Source of the DNA: Microcoleus vaginatus WJT46-NPBG5
GTDB taxonomy: Bacteria > Cyanobacteriota > Cyanobacteriia > Cyanobacteriales > Oscillatoriaceae
Assembly (NCBI GenBank): GCA_019359355.1
Contig: JAHHHM010000027.1
Coordinates: 1 to 64,000, forward strand
Direction of reading: 5' to 3'
Length of the DNA: 64,000 bases
In this document: in pieces, positions 34,683 to 44,579 of the stretch
Layout: every line of letters starts with the position of its first letter
Numbering within the stretch: the stretch's first letter is position 1
Position numbers and translations under genes: made by a program
The notes under the pieces: generated by a model
Seen by the model: the letters and a program-made list of their open reading frames with translations, nothing else
What the model was told of the DNA's origin: nothing
Databases searched by the model: none

Positions 34683-35981
34683 TCAGCTATATTGTTCGCT
34701 TGAGCGAGTTTCTGTCTCTAGGTTAAACAGCATCCGCAAGGTTTCCATTGCGTGGCGTCTCGCCTCAATATCTTGCTGCGCGCGTAACTGCACCATTGGA
34801 TCATGCAGAATTTTATTCACAATGCCTCGCGTCATGGCTTCTATCACTTCTTGATGTCTTTCAGCGAATTCTGAACCGAGACGTGAGAGGGCTTTTTCTA
34901 ACTCTTGTTCGCGGATGGTTTCGATTTTTTCCCGCAGGCTGTTGATGGTGGGGACGGTTTCGAGTGAACGCCACCAAACATCAAAGGCTTCTACTTCTTC
35001 TTCCAGCAATCCTTCGGCTTCCATCGCCATTTTTCTGCGACTTTCTTGATTTTGAGCCACAACGGCTTTCAAGTCATCGACATTAAAGGCTTGAACGTGA
35101 TCTAGCTCATTCACATCCACATGGACGTTGCGAGGAACGGAAATATCGAATAGCATTAAGGGCTGGTTTGGAACCAAAAATGCTTCTAGTTTTGCCCGAT
35201 CTAGGAGGGGTTCTGTGGCGGATGTGCTGGTAAAAACGATATCTGATTGGGCGATCACCGGCATCATTTCTGACAGCAGGTGCAACTGTATTTGCGCGTC
35301 TGGGAACTGACTGGCTAATTCTTCAGATCGTCGCAAGGAACGGTTGAGAATTGAAATTTGAGCGGCACCTTTTGATACCAGATGTTGTACCAAAAGTTTA
35401 GACATTTTGCCGGCACCGACAATCGCCACCCGACAAGCTGCTAAATTCTGGACTTTTAGCTGAGCTAGCTCAACTGCCGCTGAACTGATGGAAACTGCAC
35501 CTGTACCGATGCTGGTTTCTGTCCGAACTCGCTTGCCGGCTGTGAGTGCTTGCTTAAAGAGCCGGTTGAGAATGCGTCCGATGCCGACGTATTGCTGGCC
35601 GAGTTTGTGGGTGTTTTTGACTTGAGCCAAAATTTGCCCTTCTCCCAAAACCAGACTATCAAGGCCGGCTGCTACACGCATCAAATGCATCACCGAATCT
35701 TGATGCAACAAAATGAATAAATGCTGGCGTAGCTGCTGCAGAGGAAGTTTACTATGTTCTGACAAAAATTGCGTAACTTCCCGCACACCCTGCTCAGTTT
35801 CACTGGTTACCAAATAAATTTCTAACCGATTGCAAGTGCTGAGAATGGCAATTTCTTCAATATGCGGGTATGACTTTAAAGCCGCGATGGCTGATTCAAT
35901 TTGAGGTTCTGGAATGCTCAGTTTTTCCCGAACTTCTACCGAAGCTGTTTTGTGACTAAGACCTACAACTGCAATATTCAT
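34683..35981 (-). CDS. hemA: glutamyl-tRNA reductase
   Basis: 432 residues. Reduces glutamyl-tRNA to glutamate semialdehyde with NADPH, the committed step to heme, chlorophyll and bilins. Head [20 protein letters not shown]; catalytic Cys50 in [32 protein letters not shown]-binding [26 protein letters not shown]; and the C-terminal dimer helix ([20 protein letters not shown]). Length normal. Its product ultimately feeds pcyA further on in this window. It is flanked on both sides by heptamer repeat tracts. Confidence 0.98.
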   Translation of the reverse strand: MNIAVVGLSHKTASVEVREKLSIPEPQIESAIAALKSYPHIEEIAILSTCNRLEIYLVTSETEQGVREVTQFLSEHSKLPLQQLRQHLFILLHQDSVMHLMRVAAGLDSLVLGEGQILAQVKNTHKLGQQYVGIGRILNRLFKQALTAGKRVRTETSIGTGAVSISSAAVELAQLKVQNLAACRVAIVGAGKMSKLLVQHLVSKGAAQISILNRSLRRSEELASQFPDAQIQLHLLSEMMPVIAQSDIVFTSTSATEPLLDRAKLEAFLVPNQPLMLFDISVPRNVHVDVNELDHVQAFNVDDLKAVVAQNQESRRKMAMEAEGLLEEEVEAFDVWWRSLETVPTINSLREKIETIREQELEKALSRLGSEFAERHQEVIEAMTRGIVNKILHDPMVQLRAQQDIEARRHAMETLRMLFNLETETRSSEQYS

Positions 35982-35982
35982 T

Positions 35983-36207
35983 TGCTAATGGTTAATTGCT
36001 AATGGCTAATTGCTAATGGGGAAGAGGGGCTAGGGAAGAGGGGATGGGAATGGGGCATTGGGAATGGGGAATGGGGAATGGGACGAGTCTGCAATATCTC
36101 ACGATAGATAAGGGACGAGGCCGTGGAAACTACTAAATCACCACCTAGCTATTCCTATGCCCAATCCCCCATGCCCTATTCCCAATCCCCAATCCCCCAT
36201 GCCCTAT
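35983..36207. repeat. pair of complementary heptamer tracts between glpX and hemA
   Basis: 35983-36082 runs through GCTAATG units, then GGGAATGGGGAATGGG units. 36150-36207 runs through CCCAATCCCCCATGCCC units, complementary to the second part of the first tract. The two could pair to a long hairpin across about 70 unrelated bases. Confidence 0.8.
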
Positions 36208-36214
36208 AAGGTGA

Positions 36215-37252
36215 CTATTTCAATTGCAGCCTCTGTGTGTCTTCCCACATATGGATGGTGTCAACAAACCGAGCCGTCTTGGATTGGCTAGAAATGACCA
36301 GAGATTGAGTCCGTGCTCCACCGTGAAAGAAACGAACGCCTTCCATCAGGGTTCCGGGGGTGATGCCGCAAGCAGCAAACAGCACGGTTTGCCCAGAGGC
36401 GAGTTCGTGAGCATCATAAATCTTGTCGGGGTCTGTAATGCCCATTTCTTTCAAGCGAGCTAGGTTCCCTTCTCGGCTTTCACCAATCAAGCCGGTTTGC
36501 ACTACTTCTGGATCGTAGATCAATTGACCTTGGAAGTGCCCGCCTAAGCAGCGCATGGCTGCTGCTGAAATTACGCCTTCAGGAGCCGCGCCGATGCCCA
36601 TGAGGGCGTGGATATTGGTGCCAGAAAACGCGCAGCACAGAGCCGCTGATACGTCACCATCGCTGATTAGGCGTACCCGTGCCCCAGCTTCGCGAATTTC
36701 TTTGATCAGGTCTTTGTGACGGGGCCGATCCATGACCACGACCACGAGTTCTTCAACCGTGCGCTGCAAAGATTCGGCAATGATCTTGAGGTTTTCGGTT
36801 GCCGACTTGCGAATATCGACCTTGCCTTTAGCGGCTGCCGGTGCGGCTAGCTTCCGCATATAGAAGTCGGGTGCAGCGAACAGGCCACCTTTTTCGGCAA
36901 TGGCGAGCACTGCCATTGAACCGTTTTGACCGTAAGCAACGAGGTTAGTACCTTCGCAGGGGTCAACCGCGATGTCGATCTCTATCAGTTCATCGGGGTT
37001 GCAATAAGCTTTAGCATCCTCGCGGGTACAAATGCCGACTTCTTCGCCGATATAGAGCATGGGGGCTTCATCGCGTTCCCCTTCGCCAATCACGATCCGG
37101 CCTCGCATATAAATTTTGTTCATCCGTTCCCGCATGGCTTCTACAGCCACTTGGTCAGCGATGTTTTTCTCGCCTTTGCCCATCCACCGGGCGGATGCGA
37201 TCGCAGCTTGCTCAACAACTTCAATAATTTCTAGACCGAGCGTATTTTCCAC
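36215..37252 (-). CDS. glpX: class II fructose-1,6-/sedoheptulose-1,7-bisphosphatase
   Basis: 345 residues. Dephosphorylates both Calvin-cycle sugar bisphosphates in cyanobacteria. Signatures: [20 protein letters not shown] with the metal-binding acids, [52 protein letters not shown]. Cysteines at 75, 84 and 99 are present; Cys75 and Cys99 are the pair reported to form the regulatory disulfide in the Synechocystis enzyme, so thioredoxin control via ftrC-type reduction is likely. Length and start normal. Reads toward hemA across the repeat tracts. Confidence 0.96.
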   Translation of the reverse strand: MENTLGLEIIEVVEQAAIASARWMGKGEKNIADQVAVEAMRERMNKIYMRGRIVIGEGERDEAPMLYIGEEVGICTREDAKAYCNPDELIEIDIAVDPCEGTNLVAYGQNGSMAVLAIAEKGGLFAAPDFYMRKLAAPAAAKGKVDIRKSATENLKIIAESLQRTVEELVVVVMDRPRHKDLIKEIREAGARVRLISDGDVSAALCCAFSGTNIHALMGIGAAPEGVISAAAMRCLGGHFQGQLIYDPEVVQTGLIGESREGNLARLKEMGITDPDKIYDAHELASGQTVLFAACGITPGTLMEGVRFFHGGARTQSLVISSQSKTARFVDTIHMWEDTQRLQLK

Positions 37253-38139
37253 GAATACTATCCTCCCAACTGCTGATTTTGCGTCGTTTCATAAGCCTAC
37301 TCAAGTGTTAAAGTCTATCAGAGCGCGGCTACCGAAGGGCGAAGTCTCGCTGTTCTGTTTGTGTTAAGTTTTGCTGCTATGTGTCGGCTATGGCTGAAAT
37401 GGGATCATTTATCTTGGCAGGCTAGGTAGACGAAACCGGCTTTAGGGTTACCGGAGCTGCCGATTTGAGTTGCGATGGGACAAGGGACAGACCGGCACAG
37501 ATTAATCCTGGGCCACCTTCGGGGCTGTTGAGTGTCGGTGGGCCTTCCGGTGTGTTGCGGCTTTGCGGATTGTGGCCGGTTGTGATTGGCGGTGGCGTTG
37601 ATGCCGGTGTCGCAGTCAAGCCGGTTTTAATACGCGACTGCTCATCCTAGCATCAACAGAGTTTCTCTATCAGCAAGTAAGAGTCGGGGTAAACCGAGTT
37701 TGGGATAACTCCGGGATTCAATAATTTATCTTTGCTAGAGCTTTTTAAAGTTAGACATAGCCAAGACGTTCTGAAGGCTTCAACATTCAAGGACAAAAGC
37801 AAAAACTTCTTAAAAAGAATAATAATCTGTTAATCAACTCTGGCTCTAGCCCAATAAGCGCTGCACCGGCACTTTGATATTTGGAAAAGCTGCTGGCTGT
37901 TTACGGGTTTACTGTTATGCTATCCCGGAGACACTACATTTTCTGCCGGCAACACCAAGTTAAAGGAATTTAAATTTGTATTAAACTAAATAGCTATTCA
38001 TGAATTCTCAGCACTTGGCTGCCTGGGGTGCGTTTCACTTTTGTAAAGATTAACTGACATCTTAGGTCGAAAATTCCCATTAAGGGGACTCAATAGGCCA
38101 ATATATTTTTCAGACGCTCCCGACCAAAGGTTTCACCCA
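37253..38139. other. long intergenic region without recognised gene
   Basis: 887 bases between divergent genes. Frames at 37422-37619 (minus) and 37465-37650 (plus) are Pro/Thr/Gly-rich and lack ribosome sites; they look like chance frames in GC-rich sequence. From 37680 on the region is AT-rich, as expected for the transporter promoter. No tRNA or strong hairpin was seen. Confidence 0.4.
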
Positions 38140-39897
38140 ATGCCATTGAAACAAAATAATCATATAAAAAGCAAAATTAAAGCGTATAATCTTCTTGATT
38201 CTTGCTTTTTTGCTTTTTCTTTCTACTTTGTCCTGACTGCTGGGGAGCTACTCGCGCAGCCGGTTGATCCCTCTCAAGTTCCGTTGCCCGTTCCTCGTCC
38301 GCAAGAACCCACACCGCTACCAACCCCGGAACTGCTGCCACCCCCTGAAGAATTACTACAGCCTCCCACCGCGCCGGCACCCCCTCAACAACTGGTTCCA
38401 GATAACGTTCCTGGAAGTATTCAGGTGGAACGCTTTGAGTTTGAGGGCAATACAGCGTTCAGTGATGAAAGGTTACGCCAGGTACTAGATGAGTTGGAAT
38501 TAACCGGACGTGCCCTCACCTTTGCCGAACTGCTGCAAGCACGTTCTGCTATCACTAAACTGTATACCGACGAAGGATTTATCACTTCTGGAGCGCTGAT
38601 TCCGCCGCAAACTTTGGATGGAGGTGTCGTCATCATCCAAATCGTTGAAGGGGAATTAGAAGATATTAATGTAGCCGGCACTAACCGCCTGAATGACGAT
38701 TATATTCGCAGCCGCATTGCCATTGCTACTCGCAGACCCCTGAATGTCAACAAACTACTAGAATCCTTACAACTGTTGCAACTCAACCCTCTGATTGCAA
38801 CGGTGTCTGCCGAACTTTCTGCCGGCACGCGTGCCGGTAGCAGCTTGCTAGATGTAACGGTGACGGAGGCAAATTCTTTCAGTCATCAATTCACATTTGA
38901 TAATGGCAGAACTCCGAGTGTTGGAAGTTTCCGACGCCAAATAAACTTAAACGAAGGCAATGTGCTGGGGTTGGGAGATGGCCTCAATTTAGCTTATACC
39001 AACACTGACGGTAGTAATGCTTTTGATGGCAGCTACACTTTACCCTTCAACGCTCGTAATGGCACGGTTACTTTTGCCTATAGTCGAACCAGTAGCAATA
39101 TTATCGAGCCTCCGTTCGATCAAGTCGATATTGAGGCGAGATCGCGAAATTTTGAGGTTAGTGTGCGCCAGCCTTTAATTCTCACGCCGACACGAGAATT
39201 TGCTTTGGGTTTGAGTGCCAACCGGCAAGAAAGTGATACAACACTGTTAAATGTGCCTTTTCCGCTTTCTCCGGGTGCCAACGAGCAAGGGGAAACCCGA
39301 ATTAATGCGATTCGGTTTTTTCAGGACTGGACACAAAGAGATGCTCAGCAAGTCTTTGCTGCACGTTCTCAATTTAGTTTAGGAATCGGCGAGAGAGCAA
39401 CGGTTAACGCTGAACCTCCCGACAGTCGGTTTTTTGCGTGGCGAGGACAGGCGCAGTGGTTGAGACAATTTGCGCCTGATACGTTGCTGTTAGTGCGCGG
39501 TGATGTGCAACTGGCATCTAGAACACTTTTACCGTTAGAACAATTTGGCTTAGGCGGTATTGAAAGTGTGCGCGGTTACCGGCAGGATGCACTGCTGAGC
39601 GATAACGGCGCTTTTGCTTCCGCAGAAATTCGCATTCCAATTTATCGTTTACCCAACCAGCAAGGAGTTTTGCAAGTCGCCCCATTTATTGATATTGGTA
39701 CAACTTGGAATAGTTCTGGCACAGAGGCACCTGATCCGAATACGCTAGTGTCTGCCGGCTTGGGTTTACGGTTCCAATTTGCTAATCGCCTCACAGCGCG
39801 TATAGACTACGGTATTCCGTTGGTTGATATTAATTCAAGTAATAGAACATGGCAGGAAAATGGGTTATATTTCTCCATCGTGACCTCACCTTTTTAG
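38140..39897 (+). CDS. TpsB/ShlB-type outer-membrane transporter
   Basis: 585 residues. Signal peptide (SCFFAFSFYFVLTAGELLAQ), a Pro-rich linker of about 50 residues, then a POTRA-2 like domain (IQVERFEFEGNTAFSDERL), a second POTRA (VVIIQIVEGELEDINVAGTN) and a 16-strand barrel of the FhaC/BamA type (from about 225). The lid motif is GIESVRGYRQDALLSDNG (VRGY), and the chain ends in Phe (TSPF), as barrel proteins do for assembly. TpsB proteins secrete a large partner (TpsA); none is in the window, so it may serve a distant partner or work like cyanobacterial Omp85-related pores. Next to a DevBCA exporter. Confidence 0.93.
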   Translation: MPLKQNNHIKSKIKAYNLLDSCFFAFSFYFVLTAGELLAQPVDPSQVPLPVPRPQEPTPLPTPELLPPPEELLQPPTAPAPPQQLVPDNVPGSIQVERFEFEGNTAFSDERLRQVLDELELTGRALTFAELLQARSAITKLYTDEGFITSGALIPPQTLDGGVVIIQIVEGELEDINVAGTNRLNDDYIRSRIAIATRRPLNVNKLLESLQLLQLNPLIATVSAELSAGTRAGSSLLDVTVTEANSFSHQFTFDNGRTPSVGSFRRQINLNEGNVLGLGDGLNLAYTNTDGSNAFDGSYTLPFNARNGTVTFAYSRTSSNIIEPPFDQVDIEARSRNFEVSVRQPLILTPTREFALGLSANRQESDTTLLNVPFPLSPGANEQGETRINAIRFFQDWTQRDAQQVFAARSQFSLGIGERATVNAEPPDSRFFAWRGQAQWLRQFAPDTLLLVRGDVQLASRTLLPLEQFGLGGIESVRGYRQDALLSDNGAFASAEIRIPIYRLPNQQGVLQVAPFIDIGTTWNSSGTEAPDPNTLVSAGLGLRFQFANRLTARIDYGIPLVDINSSNRTWQENGLYFSIVTSPF

Positions 39898-39928
39898 CTG
39901 AAAAAATAGATGCCGGCACCACTTTTTT

Positions 39929-40642
39929 TTAAGCAGGCGTGCCGGCAGTCTGCGTTGCGGCATCTTTTGCTAAATATCCATCTTCCATGTGAACGATGCG
40001 ATCGGCAATATCTAAAATCCGGTTGTCGTGAGTAACCAATAAAATTGTGCTGCCTTGTTCTTTGGCGAGTTTTTGCATAATTTCTACCACATCTCGACCC
40101 GATTTACTATCTAAAGCCGCAGTCGGTTCATCTGCTAAGATTAATTTCGGATGACTGACTAAAGCTCGCGCAATGGCAACCCGCTGCTTTTGCCCGCCTG
40201 AAAGGTTTTCTGGGTAATAGTTGACGCGCTCTTTTAATCCCACAGCTTCTAACATCACCATTGCTTGAGCTTTCATCTCTTGCTGAGGAATCTCTGGATG
40301 TAAATCCAGCGACATTTGCACATTTTGTAAGGCGGTTAAAGACTTCAGTAAGTTGTGCGCTTGAAAAATATAGCCAATATCACGCCGGACTTGCACAAGC
40401 TTGTTTTTGCCGGCACCACAAAGTTCTTGTCCCAATACTTTCAGACTGCCCTCCTGAGTAGATCTTAATCCGCCCAACAATGTCAGCAATGTCGTTTTTC
40501 CAGATCCAGAAGGGCCAGTCATTAGAACAATTTCTCCCGGGTATATTTCCAGGCTAACATCATACAAAACCTGTTTCTTAAGTGACCCTTGACCAAAATA
40601 ATGATTCAGGTTTTTAATTTTAACAACGGGTTCTTGAGTCAT
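39929..40642 (-). CDS. devA: ABC exporter ATPase, DevA type
   Basis: 237 residues; ATP-binding subunit of a MacB/LolD-like exporter. Walker A LMTGPSGSGKTTLLTLLGGL, signature NLSGGQKQRVAIARAL, Walker B LILADEPTAALD, H-loop LVTHDNRI, all intact. The MacB/LolD group is recognised by IYPGEIVLMTGPSGSG and by the following DevC permease. Order on the leftward strand is devB-devC-devA with gaps of 118 and 60 bases, the order of the Nostoc/Anabaena operon that exports heterocyst glycolipids; in non-heterocystous strains homologues have other or unknown cargo. Confidence 0.95.
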   Translation of the reverse strand: MTQEPVVKIKNLNHYFGQGSLKKQVLYDVSLEIYPGEIVLMTGPSGSGKTTLLTLLGGLRSTQEGSLKVLGQELCGAGKNKLVQVRRDIGYIFQAHNLLKSLTALQNVQMSLDLHPEIPQQEMKAQAMVMLEAVGLKERVNYYPENLSGGQKQRVAIARALVSHPKLILADEPTAALDSKSGRDVVEIMQKLAKEQGSTILLVTHDNRILDIADRIVHMEDGYLAKDAATQTAGTPA

Positions 40643-40702
40643 ATTTTTATTACTTAATTATCAATAAACAAAAAAATAGCTTTTGTACCGTAATAAAATC
40701 GC

Positions 40703-41851
40703 TTAAAAAATATCAGCGGGGTCAGCCGCACTTAGCTTACGCACTGCAATTACACCAGAAACTGAACACATGACCACTGTCAGAATCAGCACTGTTGTGG
40801 CTCTGGCAAGTGTCATGATCAGTGGTAAACTGGTAGCATTTCTTGTTAAATTATATAATCCTATCGCCACAGCACAAGCCGGAAAATAACCTAAAATTGC
40901 TAAAATTAAAGCTTCTTGAAAAACCACGATGAGAAAGTAAAGGTCTTTATATCCCATTGCCTTAAGGGTGGCATACTCTGCTAAATGATCGGAAACATCC
41001 GTATAAAGAATTTGATAAACAATTACAATCCCCACAATAAATCCCATTGCGGTTCCCAAAGTAAAAATAAAGCCAATGGTTGTACTTGTTGCCCAGTAAT
41101 TTTTTTCCCAATCAATAAATTCTTGTTTGGAGAAATATATAACATCATCCGGCAAATAGGTTTTCATTCCTTTAAGAACAGCCTCAACATCGGCGGTTGG
41201 TTTTAATTTAACTATTCCGATATCAATAATTCCTTTTTGTCTTCTGGGGAAAATTCTTAAAAAATTCAAATCGCTAGTAAAAATATTACCATTTGCACCA
41301 AAAGATGCCCCCATTTCAAATAATCCTTTGACCTCAACCCGCCGTCCCCCTACTTCCGTTATGACAGGTTCTCCTTGAGTAAATTTTTCTGCAACTGGTC
41401 CAAATTCCTCACGAGACGCTGCATCAAATAAAACCCTATCAGGTAATTTAATTTGGTTAATATTATTTACTACTCCGGGTAAATTAAATACAGTATCATC
41501 AGGATTGAAGGCTAATACGAAAATACTTCGGGTGCTGCGATCCACAGGGTTTTTCCACAAACTCAAGTCTAAATATACCGGCTTGACTGATTCCACGCCT
41601 TCAAAAGCGAGTGTTTGATACAAACGCCGTTGGGGAAAGCTTTTCATGGCCGTTAATGTCGTAGACTGCGGGCTAACTAAAAAAATGTCTCCATCTAAAT
41701 TTTCGTGAATCCGCACAGAACTATCAAAAAGCGCATCTCGAAATCCGAGTTGCATAAACATTAAAATGTCAGCAAATCCAATTCCCGCTAATGCCACAAG
41801 TAAGCGCATTTTTTCACGGGTCAGTTGCAACCAAGCTAAAGGAATTTTCAT
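40703..41851 (-). CDS. devC: ABC exporter permease, DevC type
   Basis: 382 residues. MacB-like topology: one transmembrane helix at the start (LLVALAGIGFADILMFMQLGF), a large periplasmic domain (about 40-255, FDSSVRIHENLDGDIFLVSP), then three helices near the end (TLGTAMGFIVGIVIVYQILY; FLIVVFQEALILAILGYFPA; LIMTLARATTVLILTVVMC). The motif YTDVSDHLAEYATLKAMGY lies in the FtsX-like loop that contacts the ATPase. The C-terminus ADPADIF is typical of DevC. Works with DevA below and DevB above, probably with a TolC-like outer-membrane duct that is not in the window. Confidence 0.95.
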   Translation of the reverse strand: MKIPLAWLQLTREKMRLLVALAGIGFADILMFMQLGFRDALFDSSVRIHENLDGDIFLVSPQSTTLTAMKSFPQRRLYQTLAFEGVESVKPVYLDLSLWKNPVDRSTRSIFVLAFNPDDTVFNLPGVVNNINQIKLPDRVLFDAASREEFGPVAEKFTQGEPVITEVGGRRVEVKGLFEMGASFGANGNIFTSDLNFLRIFPRRQKGIIDIGIVKLKPTADVEAVLKGMKTYLPDDVIYFSKQEFIDWEKNYWATSTTIGFIFTLGTAMGFIVGIVIVYQILYTDVSDHLAEYATLKAMGYKDLYFLIVVFQEALILAILGYFPACAVAIGLYNLTRNATSLPLIMTLARATTVLILTVVMCSVSGVIAVRKLSAADPADIF

Positions 41852-41969
41852 AATTTAGAAGCTGGTGATTAAAAGGTAAGAGAGTAGCATCAGCGTAGCA
41901 AGATGTCAGTTACCTCGAAAACTTTGTAGGCTGATGCGCCCCTACAGTATTTGTTTCCATCTCAATAGA

Positions 41970-43490
41970 TTAGATAAAAATTTTAACTTCGACTTGTAAG
42001 TTTGTTAAACCGGCCACTCGCTTGCTATCTTCTGGATTGAGCCGAATTTTCACTTCGACCACTCTCGAATCAACATCCGCAGCCGGATCGGTATCGAGAA
42101 CATCTTTTTTGCCGATTTGCAACCCTATTTCAGTAATTGTTCCGTGCAATTCCCCATTAACTGCGCTGCTGGTAATTGTTGCCGGCTGTCCCATTTTTAC
42201 TTGATCAATATCGCTTTCATAAATTTCTGCCACCACAAACATCAGCTCAGTTTGACCGACATCAGCAATCCCATCATTGCCAACTGTTTCTCCGGGGCGA
42301 GTATGAACTTTCAAAATTTGCCCATTAGTTGGAGTTTTAATATAAGCTTGATCTAAGTCTGCCTGAGCCTTTGCCACAGTTGCAATTGCGCTTTCAACTT
42401 CTGCTTGAGCGGTTTGTACATCAACCGGGCGCACTTCAGAAATGCGAGCTAAATTCGCTTTAGCTTCATTAATTTGCTGTTGCAGGGTAGAAATTGTCTG
42501 ATCTCTCGTTGATCTAGCCTCATTAAGCTGTTCTTCAAGGGTTTCAACTGTCTTGCTTCGTGTTGCTGTGGCTTCGTTAATTTGCTGTTGAGTCGTTATA
42601 TCAATTTTGTTGATATTAGCTTGCTGCTCAACAAGTTGCTCCCGCCCGATCCCCTCAATCTTATTTAAGTTAGCTTGTTCCTCAATCAGTTCCTCTCGAA
42701 CTGTTTCAAAGGTCAAGCGTTTGCTATCAAGCAAAGAAATAGCGATCGCACCCTCTCGGTACAATTGCTGGTGGCGTGAATATTCAGATTCAGCATTGCT
42801 CAACTGCGCCTTAATTCTGTCAACTTTGGCTTTTTGAGCGGCGATTTCCCCTTTAAGCTGAGCGCTAAGCCGGCCTAGCGTGGCTTCTTGAACTGTGTTA
42901 TCGCCTTCGCGCTGGGCTTCTAAACGGGTGATGGTGGCTTCTTGAGTTGCCTTTTCCCCGCGCAGTTGAGCTTCTAAACGGGCGATGGTGGCTTCTTGAG
43001 TTTGTTTTTCCCCGCGCAACTGGGCTTCTAAACGGGCGATCGTCGCCTTCTGGGCCTCTATTTCCCCTGTTTTCGCACCGGCTTCCACTTGTGCCAGACG
43101 TGCTTCGGCCACTTTGACTTGTTTTTCTGCTTGTGCTAAAACCGCTGCTAAGCGTTCGCGGCTGTCGAGAACTGCGATCGCATCCCCCGCACGAACTTTG
43201 TCGCCTTGTTTCACCAGGATTTCTTTAATGCGCGTCCCTTCTATGGAAGCCGGCGCTGACAGCTTAATCACTTCACCTGCGGGTTCAAGCCGGCCCAAAG
43301 CAGTCACCGCCTTGGGAGGTGCAGGAACCGTTTGTGCTTCCTCTGCCTTAATTTTTGCAGCTTTAACTTGAGAGAGATGATAGAAACCGGCCACGCTGAG
43401 CGCAACTGCTGCCGCACTGATGATAGCGATCAGCCGCCACCCCGCAGGCTTTAACAAGGGTTTATCCTTCGGGCGATATTCCTGCTCCAT
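41970..43490 (-). CDS. devB: membrane fusion protein, DevB type, with an extended coiled coil
   Basis: 506 residues, longer than the usual 400-480. A transmembrane anchor (LIAIISAAAVALSVAGFYHL), then TALGRLEPAGEVIKLSAP and the first half of the lipoyl domain (GDAIAVLDSRERL). The periplasmic helical hairpin is extended by five 18-residue units at about 145-235 (ATIARLEAQLRGEKQTQE and variants), followed by Gln/Asn-rich helical repeats (QQINEATATRSKTVETLEEQ). The end has the second lipoyl half (IKTPTNGQILKVHTRPGE), the beta-barrel and QVEVKIFI. Such hairpins meet the TolC duct, so a longer hairpin may set the reach across the periplasm. First gene of devBCA. Confidence 0.93.
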   Translation of the reverse strand: MEQEYRPKDKPLLKPAGWRLIAIISAAAVALSVAGFYHLSQVKAAKIKAEEAQTVPAPPKAVTALGRLEPAGEVIKLSAPASIEGTRIKEILVKQGDKVRAGDAIAVLDSRERLAAVLAQAEKQVKVAEARLAQVEAGAKTGEIEAQKATIARLEAQLRGEKQTQEATIARLEAQLRGEKATQEATITRLEAQREGDNTVQEATLGRLSAQLKGEIAAQKAKVDRIKAQLSNAESEYSRHQQLYREGAIAISLLDSKRLTFETVREELIEEQANLNKIEGIGREQLVEQQANINKIDITTQQQINEATATRSKTVETLEEQLNEARSTRDQTISTLQQQINEAKANLARISEVRPVDVQTAQAEVESAIATVAKAQADLDQAYIKTPTNGQILKVHTRPGETVGNDGIADVGQTELMFVVAEIYESDIDQVKMGQPATITSSAVNGELHGTITEIGLQIGKKDVLDTDPAADVDSRVVEVKIRLNPEDSKRVAGLTNLQVEVKIFI

Positions 43491-43646
43491 GAGATATGTG
43501 GAAGATAGTGATGGAATCCTGAGTAATCATCTAGTTAAAAGCTAGCATTCATTCCTTGTCTTGATGACAGATTGATTGAAAGCTGATATTTTAATCGCCA
43601 AAATGCTTGCTTTAAAAAAATCCCCTCACCACAGACTCAAGCTGAG

Positions 43647-44384
43647 TTAGTCAGCGACATCAAATAACACAGTCGTCATGTAATATTCTGCCCATTCCGG
43701 CCCAAAAGCTTTTTCTAGCACCCGACGAGTTTTGTCATTTTTCTGTTGCTTGGTGCAGTAGTTGCGCTGGCCGGCAATCACGCGGGCTTCTTCTTCCCCA
43801 GAAACAGGGGCTTGTGAAAGTGCTTGCTGACAGTGGAGTTCCAGAAAGGAGCCAACCCGCGCCAGAAATAGGGCATCTTCCTCAGCACCGCCCGGCCTGA
43901 CAAATAAACAAAAATCAGAAAAAATATCCCCCCAAGCCGGCAACTCGCGGGGTTGAGAAAAATGGGCTGCCGGCAATGCTGTGAGTGCATTTTGATAAGC
44001 TGCCGGTAAAGAGCGATCGGCATTCACCGGCGAAAGGTCTGCAATTGCCGCACTAATTTGGCCGCGCCCCCCGACCAAATCCGTGCCAAACATCGGCAGC
44101 GGGTAATTAGAGCGAGGAAACATCACACAATGCAATATATCCAGCGTACTACCCACCTTCGCCAACTCCAAGTGAAGCTTACGAAATTGGGGGGTTTGAT
44201 AGCAGCGATTCTCAATCGTGAGTTTTTCTCCCTCCAACCGCCCTTCCACATACCCCAACTCTTCAGGCATCGGATAGGGAGACAAATCTAAATAGGTTTG
44301 CCAGATTGCCTCGATGCGATTCGCTAAATCACGAATCAGCGGATGTTGTTCCTCGCGCAATGAGGGAGTTGCAGTGAATGACAC
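43647..44384 (-). CDS. pcyA: phycocyanobilin:ferredoxin oxidoreductase
   Basis: 245 residues. Uses four electrons from ferredoxin to reduce biliverdin to phycocyanobilin, the chromophore of phycobilisomes and cyanobacterial phytochromes. Strong signatures: [51 protein letters not shown], and the end [20 protein letters not shown]. Catalytic residues correspond to Glu76, His88 and Asp105 of the Synechocystis enzyme (here E73, H85, D102). Length normal. Stands alone; leftward, like glgB and devBCA. Confidence 0.98.
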   Translation of the reverse strand: MSFTATPSLREEQHPLIRDLANRIEAIWQTYLDLSPYPMPEELGYVEGRLEGEKLTIENRCYQTPQFRKLHLELAKVGSTLDILHCVMFPRSNYPLPMFGTDLVGGRGQISAAIADLSPVNADRSLPAAYQNALTALPAAHFSQPRELPAWGDIFSDFCLFVRPGGAEEDALFLARVGSFLELHCQQALSQAPVSGEEEARVIAGQRNYCTKQQKNDKTRRVLEKAFGPEWAEYYMTTVLFDVAD

Positions 44385-44448
44385 GATTATTTCTCCAAAA
44401 TCACCCTAAGCGGCAACCTCTATCTTAACGGTGCCGGTGTATCTCATA

Positions 44449-44578
44449 AAAGGGCATTGGGCATTGGGCATGGGGCATGGGGGATTGGGCATGGGCATGG
44501 GGGCGAGGCTGCGCCAACGAGAAAGGAGAACGGTAATTTTTCCTAGTCCCATGCCCCTAGTCCCTATACCCTAGCCCC
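44449..44578. repeat. pair of complementary heptamer tracts between glgB and pcyA
   Basis: 44449-44506 consists of GGGCATT/GGGCATG units; 44545-44578 of CCCATGC/CCCTAGT units. They are partly complementary with about 38 bases between. The tract ends two bases before the glgB stop. Confidence 0.75.
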
Positions 44579-44579
44579 T

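Noticed and set aside
37422-37650. Overlapping Pro/Gly-rich frames on both strands
   Set aside because: Mirror-image low-complexity frames in GC-rich sequence; neither has a start signal.
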